A program made the position numbers and the translations under genes. Under the pieces are notes generated by a model. That model was not told where the DNA came from and ran no database searches. It saw nothing but the letters and a program-made list of their open reading frames with translations. A stretch of 64,000 nucleotides of DNA. It comes from BP-464 sp045805505 (lineage in GTDB: Bacteria; Actinomycetota; Thermoleophilia; Solirubrobacterales; Solirubrobacteraceae). Every line of letters starts with the position of its first letter. Positions within the stretch are counted from its first letter, which is position 1. Shown piece after piece: positions 8,075-16,109 of the stretch. The stretch covers positions 62,001-126,000 of the forward strand of contig JBJMLA010000141.1 in the NCBI GenBank assembly GCA_045805505.1. The letters run 5' to 3'.

Positions 8075-9081
8075 CGCCCCCAGGGGTCAGACCCTTCATG
8101 AAGGATCAATGAAGGGTCTGACCCCTGACGGAGGGCGCGGGCGAAGGCCCAGCGGGGCTGGTCGACGCCGGAGCAGTCGATCTGGGTGCTCGTGACAGGG
8201 CGGCCGCAGTCGCGGTCGCGGCCGGCCTCCCACATGCTGAGCATCCCGAGGTGCGCGCTGCTCGCCCAGGCCCGCAGGTCGCGGGCGTCGGCGTCGGCGA
8301 GCGTGAAGATCTCGGTCTGGACGTCGTTGATGCCGATCATCGGCGTGACGCCGACGCGGCCCAGGCCGATGCCGAGCTGGCGGGCGGTCGCCATGGCCGC
8401 CCGGATCGCGTAGGCGCCCATGCGCCCGCCGGGGTTCGGTGCCGCGTCGTCGCCGTAGTCCATGGCCATGACGTTGACGAGATCGAGCCGCACACCGGCC
8501 TTGATCGCGCCGCGGGCGAGGGCGCGTCCACCGGCGTCGAGGCCGGTCGGCAGCACCGGCAGCGTGTAGGCGACGCGCAGGCCGCGCTGTTGCTTCTGCA
8601 GCGTCGCGATGGCCTGCGCCCGCCGCGCGTTGGCGGCGCGGTCGGCGATCGCGGCGCCCTCGATGTCGAAGTCGGCGTGGTCGGCGCCGTACGCGCGCAG
8701 CGTCGAGCGATACGCCGCGGCCAGCGCTCCCGGCGTCTTGCAGATCCCGGCCAGCTCCGCTCCCGCGGCGCCGCCGAAGGACACGACCACGTCGCCGCCG
8801 GCGCGCCGGAACGCGCGGACCTGATTGCCGCGATAGGGCTTGCGGCCCGCTGCCGGGTAGGTGGCGTAGCCGCCCCACGCGGGCGTGCACTCCGTCGTTC
8901 CCTGCGCCACCACGAACCCGAGCGTGACGCGGGTGATGCCACCGGCGTGGCGCATCGCCTGCAGGTTCGGCGGCGGCCAGCCCGCCAGGTCGCTGTAGGG
9001 CGCGAAGCGAAACCAGGACGCCCCCGCCGAGGGAGCGAGCACCCCGAGCAGCGCAACGGCGACGAGAACTGCACGGGCCAT
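7774..9081 (-). CDS. Secreted GH18-like (chitinase-fold) protein with aberrant C-terminal read-through
   Basis: After a signal peptide ('VLVAVALLGVLAPSAGAS') the protein shows a GH18-like TIM barrel: 'VVVSFGGAAGAELAG', 'YGADHADFDIEGAAI' (the D-x-D-x-E catalytic signature) and 'LVNVMAMDYGDDAAP'. The recognisable family sequence ends near 'QPRWAFARALRQ' at about 8130, where the frame enters the palindrome at 8082-8126 and then reads ~100 codons antisense to the amidase gene before its first stop at 7774. The normal stop was probably lost on insertion of the palindrome, so the functional part is about 8127-9081. The start is 18 nt from the divergent phosphatase gene. Confidence 0.75.
   Translation of the reverse strand: MARAVLVAVALLGVLAPSAGASWFRFAPYSDLAGWPPPNLQAMRHAGGITRVTLGFVVAQGTTECTPAWGGYATYPAAGRKPYRGNQVRAFRRAGGDVVVSFGGAAGAELAGICKTPGALAAAYRSTLRAYGADHADFDIEGAAIADRAANARRAQAIATLQKQQRGLRVAYTLPVLPTGLDAGGRALARGAIKAGVRLDLVNVMAMDYGDDAAPNPGGRMGAYAIRAAMATARQLGIGLGRVGVTPMIGINDVQTEIFTLADADARDLRAWASSAHLGMLSMWEAGRDRDCGRPVTSTQIDCSGVDQPRWAFARALRQGSDPSLILHEGSDPWGRQAGGRRVSQRSTDSSWAARERSCSSSSARPRSWAPRGTPPSSTPAGTLTPGQPTTFQGKANGQAASIAVLVGSQRLPSNWPMRSAGFAVVGASRTSTRS
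8082..8126. repeat. Perfect 18-bp inverted repeat (REP-like palindrome)
   Basis: Left arm 8082-8099 and right arm 8109-8126 are perfect reverse complements separated by a 9-nt loop. The arms carry a 'GGGGTCAGACCC' core, which resembles extragenic palindromes mobilised by IS200-like REP-associated transposases; that origin is inferred. It sits between convergent genes and might also act as a bidirectional terminator. It removes the expected stop of the GH18-like gene. Confidence 0.8.
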
Positions 9082-9099
9082 GCGCCCAAGCCTGCCACG

Positions 9100-10596
9100 A
9101 TGCGCGCGATGCCGACCCGCCGCGCCTTCCTCGTCTCCGGCGCGACCGCGGTCCTCGCCGGCCGGGCGCTCGACGCCACCGCCGCGCGGCCGCGCCCGCC
9201 ACTCGCGCGCGGCGGCGCGTTCCCGCAGGGCGTGATGGCCGGCCAGCCGGCGTCGCATGCCGCGACGCTGTGGGCGCAGCTCGCAGAGCCCGAGCGGCCC
9301 GGCCCGCTGCGCCTGGAGGTCGCGACCGATCCCGGCTTCGCCCGCGTCGTGCATCGCGAGCGCGTCACGCCCGCGCCGCACACCGGCATCGCCCGCCGCC
9401 GCGTCGTCGGCCTGCGTCCCGCTCGCCCCTACTGGTACCGGTTCGCCGGCGCGTCGGGCTCGTCGCCGGTCGGGCGCTTCCGCACCCTTCCCCCGCCCGA
9501 CAGCGCCGATCCCGTGCGGATCGGCGTGTGGTCCTGCCAGATGTACTTCCTCGGCTACTTCACCGGGCAGGCCGCACTGGCCGCCGAGGACGACCTCGAC
9601 CTCGTGCTGTGCCTGGGTGACTACATCTACGAGACCTACCTCGACCTGACCCGCACCGAGCCCAGGCCCGAGGGCGCCGAGGGCGGCGCGCAGACCCTCG
9701 CGGAGTACCGGGCGAAGTACGCCGCCTACCGCAGCGATCCGGACCTGCGCGCCATGCACGCCGCCCACGCGTTCCTGCCCCTGTGGGACGACCACGAGGT
9801 CGCCAACGACTACGGCGGATCGAACGTCCCCGCCGGCGAGCGCGAGCCCGACCCGGCCAAGCGCCGCCGCCACGCCTACCGCGCCTGGTTCGAGGCGATG
9901 CCGCTCGTCCGCTCGCGGCGCGAGCCCGACCGGACCTACCGGCGCTTGAGGATCGGCCGCCACCTCGACCTCTTCGCGCTGGACACCCGCCAGTACCGCG
10001 TCGAGGGCCAGACGCTGCTCGGCCCCGCGCAGGAGGCGTGGCTGACGAAGGGGCTGACCACGTCGCGCGCGTCGTGGAAGGTCCTCGGATCGAGCGTGCT
10101 GATGATGGACCTCAACGGCCCGGGGTCCGAGTCGATCACCGGCGCCTCGGCCGGCTCGTGGCAGGCCTTCGCCGACCGCCGTCGTGCGCTGGGCGAGCGC
10201 CTGGTCGGCGGCGGCGTCCGCGACGTCGCGGCGGTCACCGGCGACGCGCACGCGTTCTACGCGGGAACGGTGACCACGGAGGGCGACGCGAGCGGCACGC
10301 CGTTCGCCACCGAGTTCTGCGCGGGCACCATGGCCGCGTCCAACGCCGGGACGTCGGTCTTCGAGGGGCTGGGCCCGGCGTCTGCTCCCGCGCTCTCGGC
10401 GGCCGACCGGGTCAACACCCCGACGCTGGCCTTCTCCAACGCCGCCGATCACGGCTACGCGATCGTCGAGGCCCGGGCCGACGCGCTCGACGTCACCTTC
10501 CGCGCCGTCGAGACGATCCAGCAGCCGAAGGCCGCCGTCCGCGACCTCGCCCGCTTCACGGTCGCGCGCGGAGAGATCGGGCCGCACGCGCGCTGA
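9100..10596 (+). CDS. PhoD-like alkaline phosphatase/phosphodiesterase, Tat-exported
   Basis: A 498-aa metallophosphatase. The N-terminus has a twin-arginine-type signal ('PTRRAFLVSGATAVLAG'). A fibronectin-like N-terminal domain ('QGVMAGQPASHAATLWAQL') precedes the PhoD-type catalytic domain with 'VLCLGDYIYE' (metal-binding G-D-Y-I-Y-E), 'FLPLWDDHEVANDYGG' (W-D-D-H-E) and 'AVTGDAHAFYAG' (G-D-x-H). 'LDLFALDTRQYR' is also a family block. It probably hydrolyses extracellular phosphoesters. ATG 9100 and ATG 9109 are in frame; both leave the RR motif intact. Divergent from the GH18-like gene with an 18-nt gap. Confidence 0.9.
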   Translation: MRAMPTRRAFLVSGATAVLAGRALDATAARPRPPLARGGAFPQGVMAGQPASHAATLWAQLAEPERPGPLRLEVATDPGFARVVHRERVTPAPHTGIARRRVVGLRPARPYWYRFAGASGSSPVGRFRTLPPPDSADPVRIGVWSCQMYFLGYFTGQAALAAEDDLDLVLCLGDYIYETYLDLTRTEPRPEGAEGGAQTLAEYRAKYAAYRSDPDLRAMHAAHAFLPLWDDHEVANDYGGSNVPAGEREPDPAKRRRHAYRAWFEAMPLVRSRREPDRTYRRLRIGRHLDLFALDTRQYRVEGQTLLGPAQEAWLTKGLTTSRASWKVLGSSVLMMDLNGPGSESITGASAGSWQAFADRRRALGERLVGGGVRDVAAVTGDAHAFYAGTVTTEGDASGTPFATEFCAGTMAASNAGTSVFEGLGPASAPALSAADRVNTPTLAFSNAADHGYAIVEARADALDVTFRAVETIQQPKAAVRDLARFTVARGEIGPHAR

Positions 10597-10628
10597 TCCA
10601 AGCGCGCGAAGGCGCTCGTACCGCACGC

Positions 10629-11093
10629 GTGGAGCGTGTCTGGGACTACCCCCGTCCTCCGGCCGTCGTGCCGTGCGCCGTGCGCGTGCGCCTCGAGCTC
10701 GGCGGCATGACGATCGCCGACTCCGCGGCCGCCCTGCGGGTGCTCGAGACGAGCCATCCCCCGGCGATCTACATCCCGCCGGCCGACGTGCGGCTCGACC
10801 TGCTCACACCGTCGCGAGCGCGCGCCACGTGGTGTGAGTTCAAGGGCACCGCGCAGTACTTCGACGTGCGCGCCGGCGAGCGCATCGCGCCCGCCGCGGC
10901 CTGGTCCTACGCCGCTCCCACGGCCGGGTACGAGGCGCTGCGCGACCACGTCTCCTTCTACCCCGGCCGCGTCGACGCCGCGTGGCTCGGTGACGAACGG
11001 GTCACGCCGCAGCCCGGCGACTTCTACGGCGGCTGGATCACCGCCGATCTCGTCGGGCCGTTCAAGGGCCCAACGGGGACGCTCGGCTGGTGA
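10629..11093 (+). CDS. DUF427 domain protein
   Basis: A 154-aa protein beginning at GTG with the family's opening 'VERVWDYPRPPAVVP' followed by 'VRVRLELGGMTIADS'. Other DUF427 hallmarks are 'HPPAIYIPPADV', 'TWCEFKGTAQYFDV', 'AAWSYAAPTAGYEALRDHVSFYPGRVDA' in part, and the terminal 'PGDFYGGWIT'. The biochemical function is not established. It lies 32 nt after the phosphatase gene and 18 nt before the monooxygenase, in the same direction, so it may belong to one transcript. Confidence 0.9.
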   Translation: MERVWDYPRPPAVVPCAVRVRLELGGMTIADSAAALRVLETSHPPAIYIPPADVRLDLLTPSRARATWCEFKGTAQYFDVRAGERIAPAAAWSYAAPTAGYEALRDHVSFYPGRVDAAWLGDERVTPQPGDFYGGWITADLVGPFKGPTGTLGW

Positions 11094-11111
11094 ATAGTCG
11101 ATGATGCCGGC

Positions 11112-12596
11112 ATGGCCGCCACCGTCGACGTCGCGATCATCGGCGCCGGGTTCTCCGGCATCGGAGCGGCGGTCGCCCTCTCCGACGCCGGCATCGACGA
11201 CTTCCTCCTGATCGAGGAGGGCGACGGGGTCGGCGGCGCCTGGCACTGGAACCGCTATCCGGGCATCGGCGTCGACATCCCGTCGTTCAGCTACCAGTTC
11301 TCGTTCCGGCAGCGGCCCGACTGGTCGCGCGTCTACGCGCCCGGCAGCGAGCTCAAGGACTACGCCGACGACTGCGTCGATCACTACGGACTGCGCCCGA
11401 AGCTGCGCCTGAGCACCCGCGTCACGGGCGCGAGCTGGGACGAGGACGAGAGCGTCTGGCGCCTGGAGACCCACGCAGGCGACCCGGTCGTGGCTCGCCA
11501 CGTCATCGGCGCGACCGGGGTGCTGACCAAGCCGCAGGCCCCCGACATCCCCGGCGTCGGCGACTTCGCCGGCGCGACGATGCACACCGCCCGCTGGGAC
11601 GACTCGATCGATCTGCGCGGCAAGCGCGTCGCCCTGATCGGCACGGGCGCCTCCGCGGTCCAGGTCGTGCCCTCGATCGCCCCCGACGTCGAGCAGCTGA
11701 CCGTCTTTCAGCGCACGCCGATCTGGTGTCTGCCCAAGCTCGACGGCCCGGTCCCGGAGCGCGTCCGCCGCGTCCTGCGGTCGGTCCCCGGCGCGCAGCA
11801 GACGGCGCGCTTCGTCTCGCAGGCGCTCGTCGAGCTCACGTTCCCGGTCGCCGCCCACTACGCGACGGTCGTCCCGATCGCCAACGCGTCGATGAAGGTC
11901 GCGCTGCGCCACCTCGACAAGCAGGTCCGCGATCCCGAGGTCCGCGACAAGCTGACCCCGCGCTACGGGCTGGGCTGCAAGCGCCCCGGCTTCTCCAACG
12001 ACTACCTGCGCACCTACAACCGGCCCAACGTCCACCTCGAGACCTCGCCCATCTCGGCCATCAGCGGCACCAGCATCCTCACCGCCGACGGCGCCCACGG
12101 ACCGTTCGACGTGCTGATCCTGGCCACCGGCTTCAAGGTCTTCGAGCCCGGCAACATGCCACCGTTCCCGATGCGCGGCGCCGGCGGGACCGACCTCGAG
12201 GAGTTCTGGGCGACCAACCGCTACCAGGCCTATCAGGGCGTCAGCGTCCCGGGCTTTCCCAACTTCTTCATGATCCTCGGCCCCTACGGCTACAACGGCG
12301 CGTCCTACTTCACGCTGATCGAGAACCAGTCACGCCACATCGTCCGCTGCCTCAAGCGCGCCCGCGAGATCGGGGCCACCCGCGTCGAGGTCACCCGCGA
12401 GGCCAACGACCGCTTCCTCGAGCAGATGCTCGGCCGCCGCCACCGGCAGGTGTTCTTCCAGGGCACCTGCGGGACGGCGAACTCGTACTACTTCGACGCC
12501 CACGGCGATGCGCCGTTCCGCGCGTCCACCACGCTCGAGGCGCGGTGGACGAGCTCACGCTTCCCGCTGGCCGACTACAGGTTCAGCCCGCAGTAG
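11112..12596 (+). CDS. Flavin-containing (Baeyer-Villiger-type) monooxygenase
   Basis: A 494-aa FAD/NADPH monooxygenase. The FAD site is 'VAIIGAGFSGIGAAVAL' (G-x-G-x-x-G near the N-terminus); 'GTGASAVQVVPSIAP' is the NADPH Rossmann motif; between them 'FAGATMHTARWDDS' matches the Baeyer-Villiger fingerprint F-x-G-x-x-x-H-x-x-x-W-D exactly. 'WHWNRYPGIGVDIPSFSYQF' is also typical of this class. Substrates could be ketones or cyclic ketones, but specificity cannot be predicted. The stop overlaps the convergent gene at 12575 by 22 nt. Confidence 0.93.
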   Translation: MAATVDVAIIGAGFSGIGAAVALSDAGIDDFLLIEEGDGVGGAWHWNRYPGIGVDIPSFSYQFSFRQRPDWSRVYAPGSELKDYADDCVDHYGLRPKLRLSTRVTGASWDEDESVWRLETHAGDPVVARHVIGATGVLTKPQAPDIPGVGDFAGATMHTARWDDSIDLRGKRVALIGTGASAVQVVPSIAPDVEQLTVFQRTPIWCLPKLDGPVPERVRRVLRSVPGAQQTARFVSQALVELTFPVAAHYATVVPIANASMKVALRHLDKQVRDPEVRDKLTPRYGLGCKRPGFSNDYLRTYNRPNVHLETSPISAISGTSILTADGAHGPFDVLILATGFKVFEPGNMPPFPMRGAGGTDLEEFWATNRYQAYQGVSVPGFPNFFMILGPYGYNGASYFTLIENQSRHIVRCLKRAREIGATRVEVTREANDRFLEQMLGRRHRQVFFQGTCGTANSYYFDAHGDAPFRASTTLEARWTSSRFPLADYRFSPQ

Positions 12597-15019
12597 AACG
12601 CCAGCCGGGCGTCGAGCGACCCGTTGCCGCTCCCGGCGATCGCGCGGCCCAGCAGCCGACCATCGGCCTGCGCGGGGTTCGGGATGAACTTGCGCGGGTG
12701 GTTGTCCGCGCGTGCCGTGACGACCTGGCGCATCGCCTTGCGCAGCGCCGAGCGGTGCTTGGCGAAGCCCGCGGTGGTCACGGCGACGGCGCTGACACGG
12801 CCGCTCTTGGCGGCGAACACGTAGGCGCGGTTGCCGGCGCGGCGCACCGTCAGGCCCGGACCGGGCGCCCGATCGCCCACGGTGATGCCCTGGGCGAAGC
12901 GCTTGTCGGCGGTCGCGCCGACGAGCTGCACGATGCCGCGCTTGTCGAGGACGGCGACGTCGGCCGCATGGCGGTTGTTCGCGCCGCGCACGCACCAGCT
13001 CCACGCCGTCGTGCGCTGCTGCGGCTGGCCGGCGGCCTTCAGCAGCGTCTGCCAGTCGGCGCCCAGGCGGATCGGGCCGCGCCCGGTGGCCTTGAGCTTG
13101 CCGTGACGGCGCGAGCAGCCGTCGGAGGGCACGCCGCTCGCGCGCTCCCACATCTCGAGGTAGGCCTCGGCGCCGGCCATCATGTCGTCGGCCAGCTTCG
13201 GCCCGCCGACGCGCTTGAGGTCGGCCAGCCAGTCGGCGTAGAGCCCGTAGTGCGCCACGCCCTCCTTGCTGAAGTCGAACGTCCGGTTGCCGGTCTTCTG
13301 GCGCTCGAAGGTGACCTTGCCGTCATAGCTCTTGAACGGGTAGGTGATCGACGTGCCGTCCTTGTCCTTGTCGGGCTGATGGGACAGGCCGCCGAGGTCG
13401 GCGCCGTAGCCCCAGCCGAACGCGTAGGGCGTCTGCTTCGGGCGGTAGTCCTGCCAGTCCTTGACGTAGGAGTCGGTGGAGGAGTGGCCGGGGAAGACCA
13501 TGCCGCCCAGCTTCCACAGGCGCGGCCAGTTGCCCGGGTCCATCCAGCCGTGGGGCGAGATGACGCCCGAGTAGTGCTTGGACTCCAGCAGCGTCAGCGT
13601 GTCGTCGACCGCCGCCTGGCTCATGTGGTCGGGGTTGACGATCCAGTGGCGCTTCATCATCTCCTCCTCGGCGAACGCACCCAGGTCGGTCAGCCCGCGC
13701 GTGTTGCAGTGCGGCGCCGGCGGATACTGCGGGATCGTCGAGGCGGGGAAGCCCAGCGGCACGAAGATGCCGTTGAGGAACGACTCGATCGCGGGGTTGC
13801 CGAAGGCGATCTCGTTGTCGTGGAGCTTGCCCGTGCAGGTCTTGGCGTCCCAGAACGAGCCCGAGCTCTGCTTGTTGCCGGCGTTGATGACGTAGCTAGC
13901 GGTGCCCGAGTCGAAGCGCACGCCCGTCAGCGGGTTGTCGTACTTGTTGAGCAGCAGCGACGAGCGCACGCCGAGCTTGTCCATCTCGTCGATCTGGCGC
14001 AGGACCTGCGCCTTGTCGCAGGTGCTGTTGGTCTCGAGGCCACGGCAGTCGAACGGCTCGGAGGTCTCGATCTCGAGCACGACGGCCATCCGACCGGAGT
14101 TGATGACCTGGCGGGCCTGGTACGGGTCGGTGACGATCTGGAAGAAGCCCTTGCCGGGTCCCCCCGCCTGCGCGTCGACGTAGTCCTCGAGGTCCTTGAT
14201 GTGCTGGAACCCGCGGCGCATGCCGTCCATCTCGTTGCAGCTCTTGGTGTGGTCGACGAGCGTCTCGCACAGCACGCGGTTCTCGTTGACGCCCATCACC
14301 ATCAGCCGCAGGCCGGACAGGTAGACCCGCTGGACCCAGCGGTAGTACTCGCCCTCGTAGAGCAGGTCGTCCTTGCTCTGGTTGGGGAAGTTGGGCCAGT
14401 TCGCCGTGTCGTGGGGATGCACGGGGTTGCCGTAGCCGAGGGTGTTCTCGACCGGCGAGGCGCCGCCCTGCGGTCCGTAGCGATCGGCGCAGTCGGGCAG
14501 CGCGTAGGTGATCCCGTACTTGTCCCACGGCGCCCCGCAGCGGAACTGGCCGCCGAACGAGTCCCACGCCATCCAGTGGTTGTGGCCCTCGACGATGCCC
14601 CGGACCGCGCCGAACTCGGTCGCGCCCTTGGCCGGCGTTCCGGTCGCGTCCAGCGACGCCTCGGGGAACTCCGCGCAGCCGTCGGCCGCCGTGAAGCTCA
14701 CCGTGGCGATGGACTTCTTGGTCGACTCCGGGGCCAGCGTGAAGCCCGTGCCGGCCGCCTGCACGGCGAAGTCCGCCGCCGGGCTCGGCGCGTCGGCGGC
14801 GGCGAGCTTGCCGTCGGCGCCCGCCGTCAGGAACTTGCCGTCCTTGGTGTAGAGCATGTAGCGCCCGAGCGCGGTGGCCTTCATCCGCACCTGCTGGGCC
14901 GCCGGCTGACCCGCGATCGAGTAGCACCCGTTGGCCAGCGAATAGCGGTCGGCGCCGTGCGCGGCGGCGGGCGCGAGCGCGGTGAGTCCGGCGAGGGCAA
15001 GGGCGGCAGCGGTCCTCAT
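12575..15019 (-). CDS. Large secreted amidohydrolase/membrane-dipeptidase-like protein
   Basis: An 814-aa exported protein (signal 'ALALAGLTALAPAAAHGAD'). The first ~120 residues after it are beta-rich and non-catalytic. The central part resembles metal-dependent TIM-barrel hydrolases of the M19/amidohydrolase type: 'GIVEGHNHWMAWDS' (H-x-H), 'HPHDTANWPNFP', 'WIVNPDHMSQAAVDDTLTLL', 'GVISPHGWMDP' and 'YGADLGGLSHQ'. A C-terminal domain of ~190 residues after 'GVPSDGCSRRHGK' is of unknown type. The M19 comparison rests on motif order only. The gene's 3' end overlaps the convergent monooxygenase by 22 nt. Substrate unknown. Confidence 0.75.
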   Translation of the reverse strand: MRTAAALALAGLTALAPAAAHGADRYSLANGCYSIAGQPAAQQVRMKATALGRYMLYTKDGKFLTAGADGKLAAADAPSPAADFAVQAAGTGFTLAPESTKKSIATVSFTAADGCAEFPEASLDATGTPAKGATEFGAVRGIVEGHNHWMAWDSFGGQFRCGAPWDKYGITYALPDCADRYGPQGGASPVENTLGYGNPVHPHDTANWPNFPNQSKDDLLYEGEYYRWVQRVYLSGLRLMVMGVNENRVLCETLVDHTKSCNEMDGMRRGFQHIKDLEDYVDAQAGGPGKGFFQIVTDPYQARQVINSGRMAVVLEIETSEPFDCRGLETNSTCDKAQVLRQIDEMDKLGVRSSLLLNKYDNPLTGVRFDSGTASYVINAGNKQSSGSFWDAKTCTGKLHDNEIAFGNPAIESFLNGIFVPLGFPASTIPQYPPAPHCNTRGLTDLGAFAEEEMMKRHWIVNPDHMSQAAVDDTLTLLESKHYSGVISPHGWMDPGNWPRLWKLGGMVFPGHSSTDSYVKDWQDYRPKQTPYAFGWGYGADLGGLSHQPDKDKDGTSITYPFKSYDGKVTFERQKTGNRTFDFSKEGVAHYGLYADWLADLKRVGGPKLADDMMAGAEAYLEMWERASGVPSDGCSRRHGKLKATGRGPIRLGADWQTLLKAAGQPQQRTTAWSWCVRGANNRHAADVAVLDKRGIVQLVGATADKRFAQGITVGDRAPGPGLTVRRAGNRAYVFAAKSGRVSAVAVTTAGFAKHRSALRKAMRQVVTARADNHPRKFIPNPAQADGRLLGRAIAGSGNGSLDARLAFYCGLNL

Positions 15020-15059
15020 GGCGGCGAACCTAGTCGATCGCGCGCGGCTTCACGCGGAA

Positions 15060-16109
15060 TCAATGCAGGCTGTTGCGCAGCGCCTCCGCCATGACCGCCA
15101 GCCCGGCGCGAGCGGCCCGCGCGCTCGCCATGTTCATGAAGCCGTGGACGTGCGGGTGGCGATGCAGGACCGCCGGCACGCCCGCGTCGGTCAGCCGCGC
15201 GGCGTAGGCCTCGCCCTCGTCGCGCAGCGGATCGGCCGCGGCGGTCACGACGAACGCGGGCGCGACGCCGGCCAGGTCGGGCGTCAGCAGCGGCGAGGCC
15301 CGCGGGTCGCTCCACTGCGCGCGGTCGGGCACGTACAGCGCCTTGTACCGGTCGGTGTCGGCCTCCGAGAGCAGGTAGCCGGTCGCGAAGGCGTGGATCG
15401 ACGGGTGCTTGTGGCTCAGGTCGCACCCCGGATAGACGAGCAGCTGGAAGGCCGGCGCCGGGCCGCCGGCGTCGCGGGCGCTCACCGCCGCGACCGCCGC
15501 GAGGTTGCCGCCGGCGCTGTCGCCGCCCACCGCCAGGCGCGCCGGATCGGCGCCGAAGTCCTGCGCGCGGCTCGCCACGTCGAGGAACGCGGCGAGCGCG
15601 TCGTCGGCCGCGGCGGGGAACGTCGCTTCGGGCGCGAGGCGGTAGTCGACCGACAGGACGCGGGCACCCGAGAGATCGGCCAGCACGCGGCACGGCGCAT
15701 CGTGGCTCTCGATCGATCCGCGCACCCAGCCGCCGCCGTGGAAGAAGACGAGCAGCGGCGCGGGCGTGCTCTTCTCGGACTCCGGGACATAGAGCCGGGC
15801 GCGCAGCGGACCCGCGCTGCCGGCCACTGTCGTGTCCTGCGCGCGCACGCGCGCGCGAGGCCGGCCGCCGACGGCGATCGCCTGCGCGTCGAAGCTCCGG
15901 CGCGCGGCGGGCGTGGTCACGACCATCGGATCGCTCGGCTCCTTGGCGACCATCCGCTCGAGGCGCGCGAGCAGCCGCGCCTCGGGCGCGAGGTCCGGCG
16001 CGGCAGCGGGGGCCGGGCCGCCCAGCGCCGACTGCACGCGCGCCGGCAGTGCGAGCGCGGCGCGGCCGAGCGTCCCGGCGATGCGGCCCTGAAGGGTGGC
16101 GGCGTCCAT
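15060..16109 (-). CDS. Alpha/beta hydrolase, hormone-sensitive-lipase family
   Basis: A 349-aa esterase-like enzyme with the HSL-family oxyanion motif 'LLVFFHGGGWVRGS' (H-G-G-G) and nucleophile elbow 'LAVGGDSAGGNLAAVAA' (G-D-S-A-G-G). The catalytic Asp is probably in 'VTAAADPLRDEGEAYA' and the His in 'HPHVHGFMNM'. ATG 16109 shares its A with the TGA of the upstream GH92 gene (TGATG), so the two are translationally coupled and likely work together, for instance on acylated glycans; that pairing is inference. Confidence 0.92.
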   Translation of the reverse strand: MDAATLQGRIAGTLGRAALALPARVQSALGGPAPAAAPDLAPEARLLARLERMVAKEPSDPMVVTTPAARRSFDAQAIAVGGRPRARVRAQDTTVAGSAGPLRARLYVPESEKSTPAPLLVFFHGGGWVRGSIESHDAPCRVLADLSGARVLSVDYRLAPEATFPAAADDALAAFLDVASRAQDFGADPARLAVGGDSAGGNLAAVAAVSARDAGGPAPAFQLLVYPGCDLSHKHPSIHAFATGYLLSEADTDRYKALYVPDRAQWSDPRASPLLTPDLAGVAPAFVVTAAADPLRDEGEAYAARLTDAGVPAVLHRHPHVHGFMNMASARAARAGLAVMAEALRNSLH

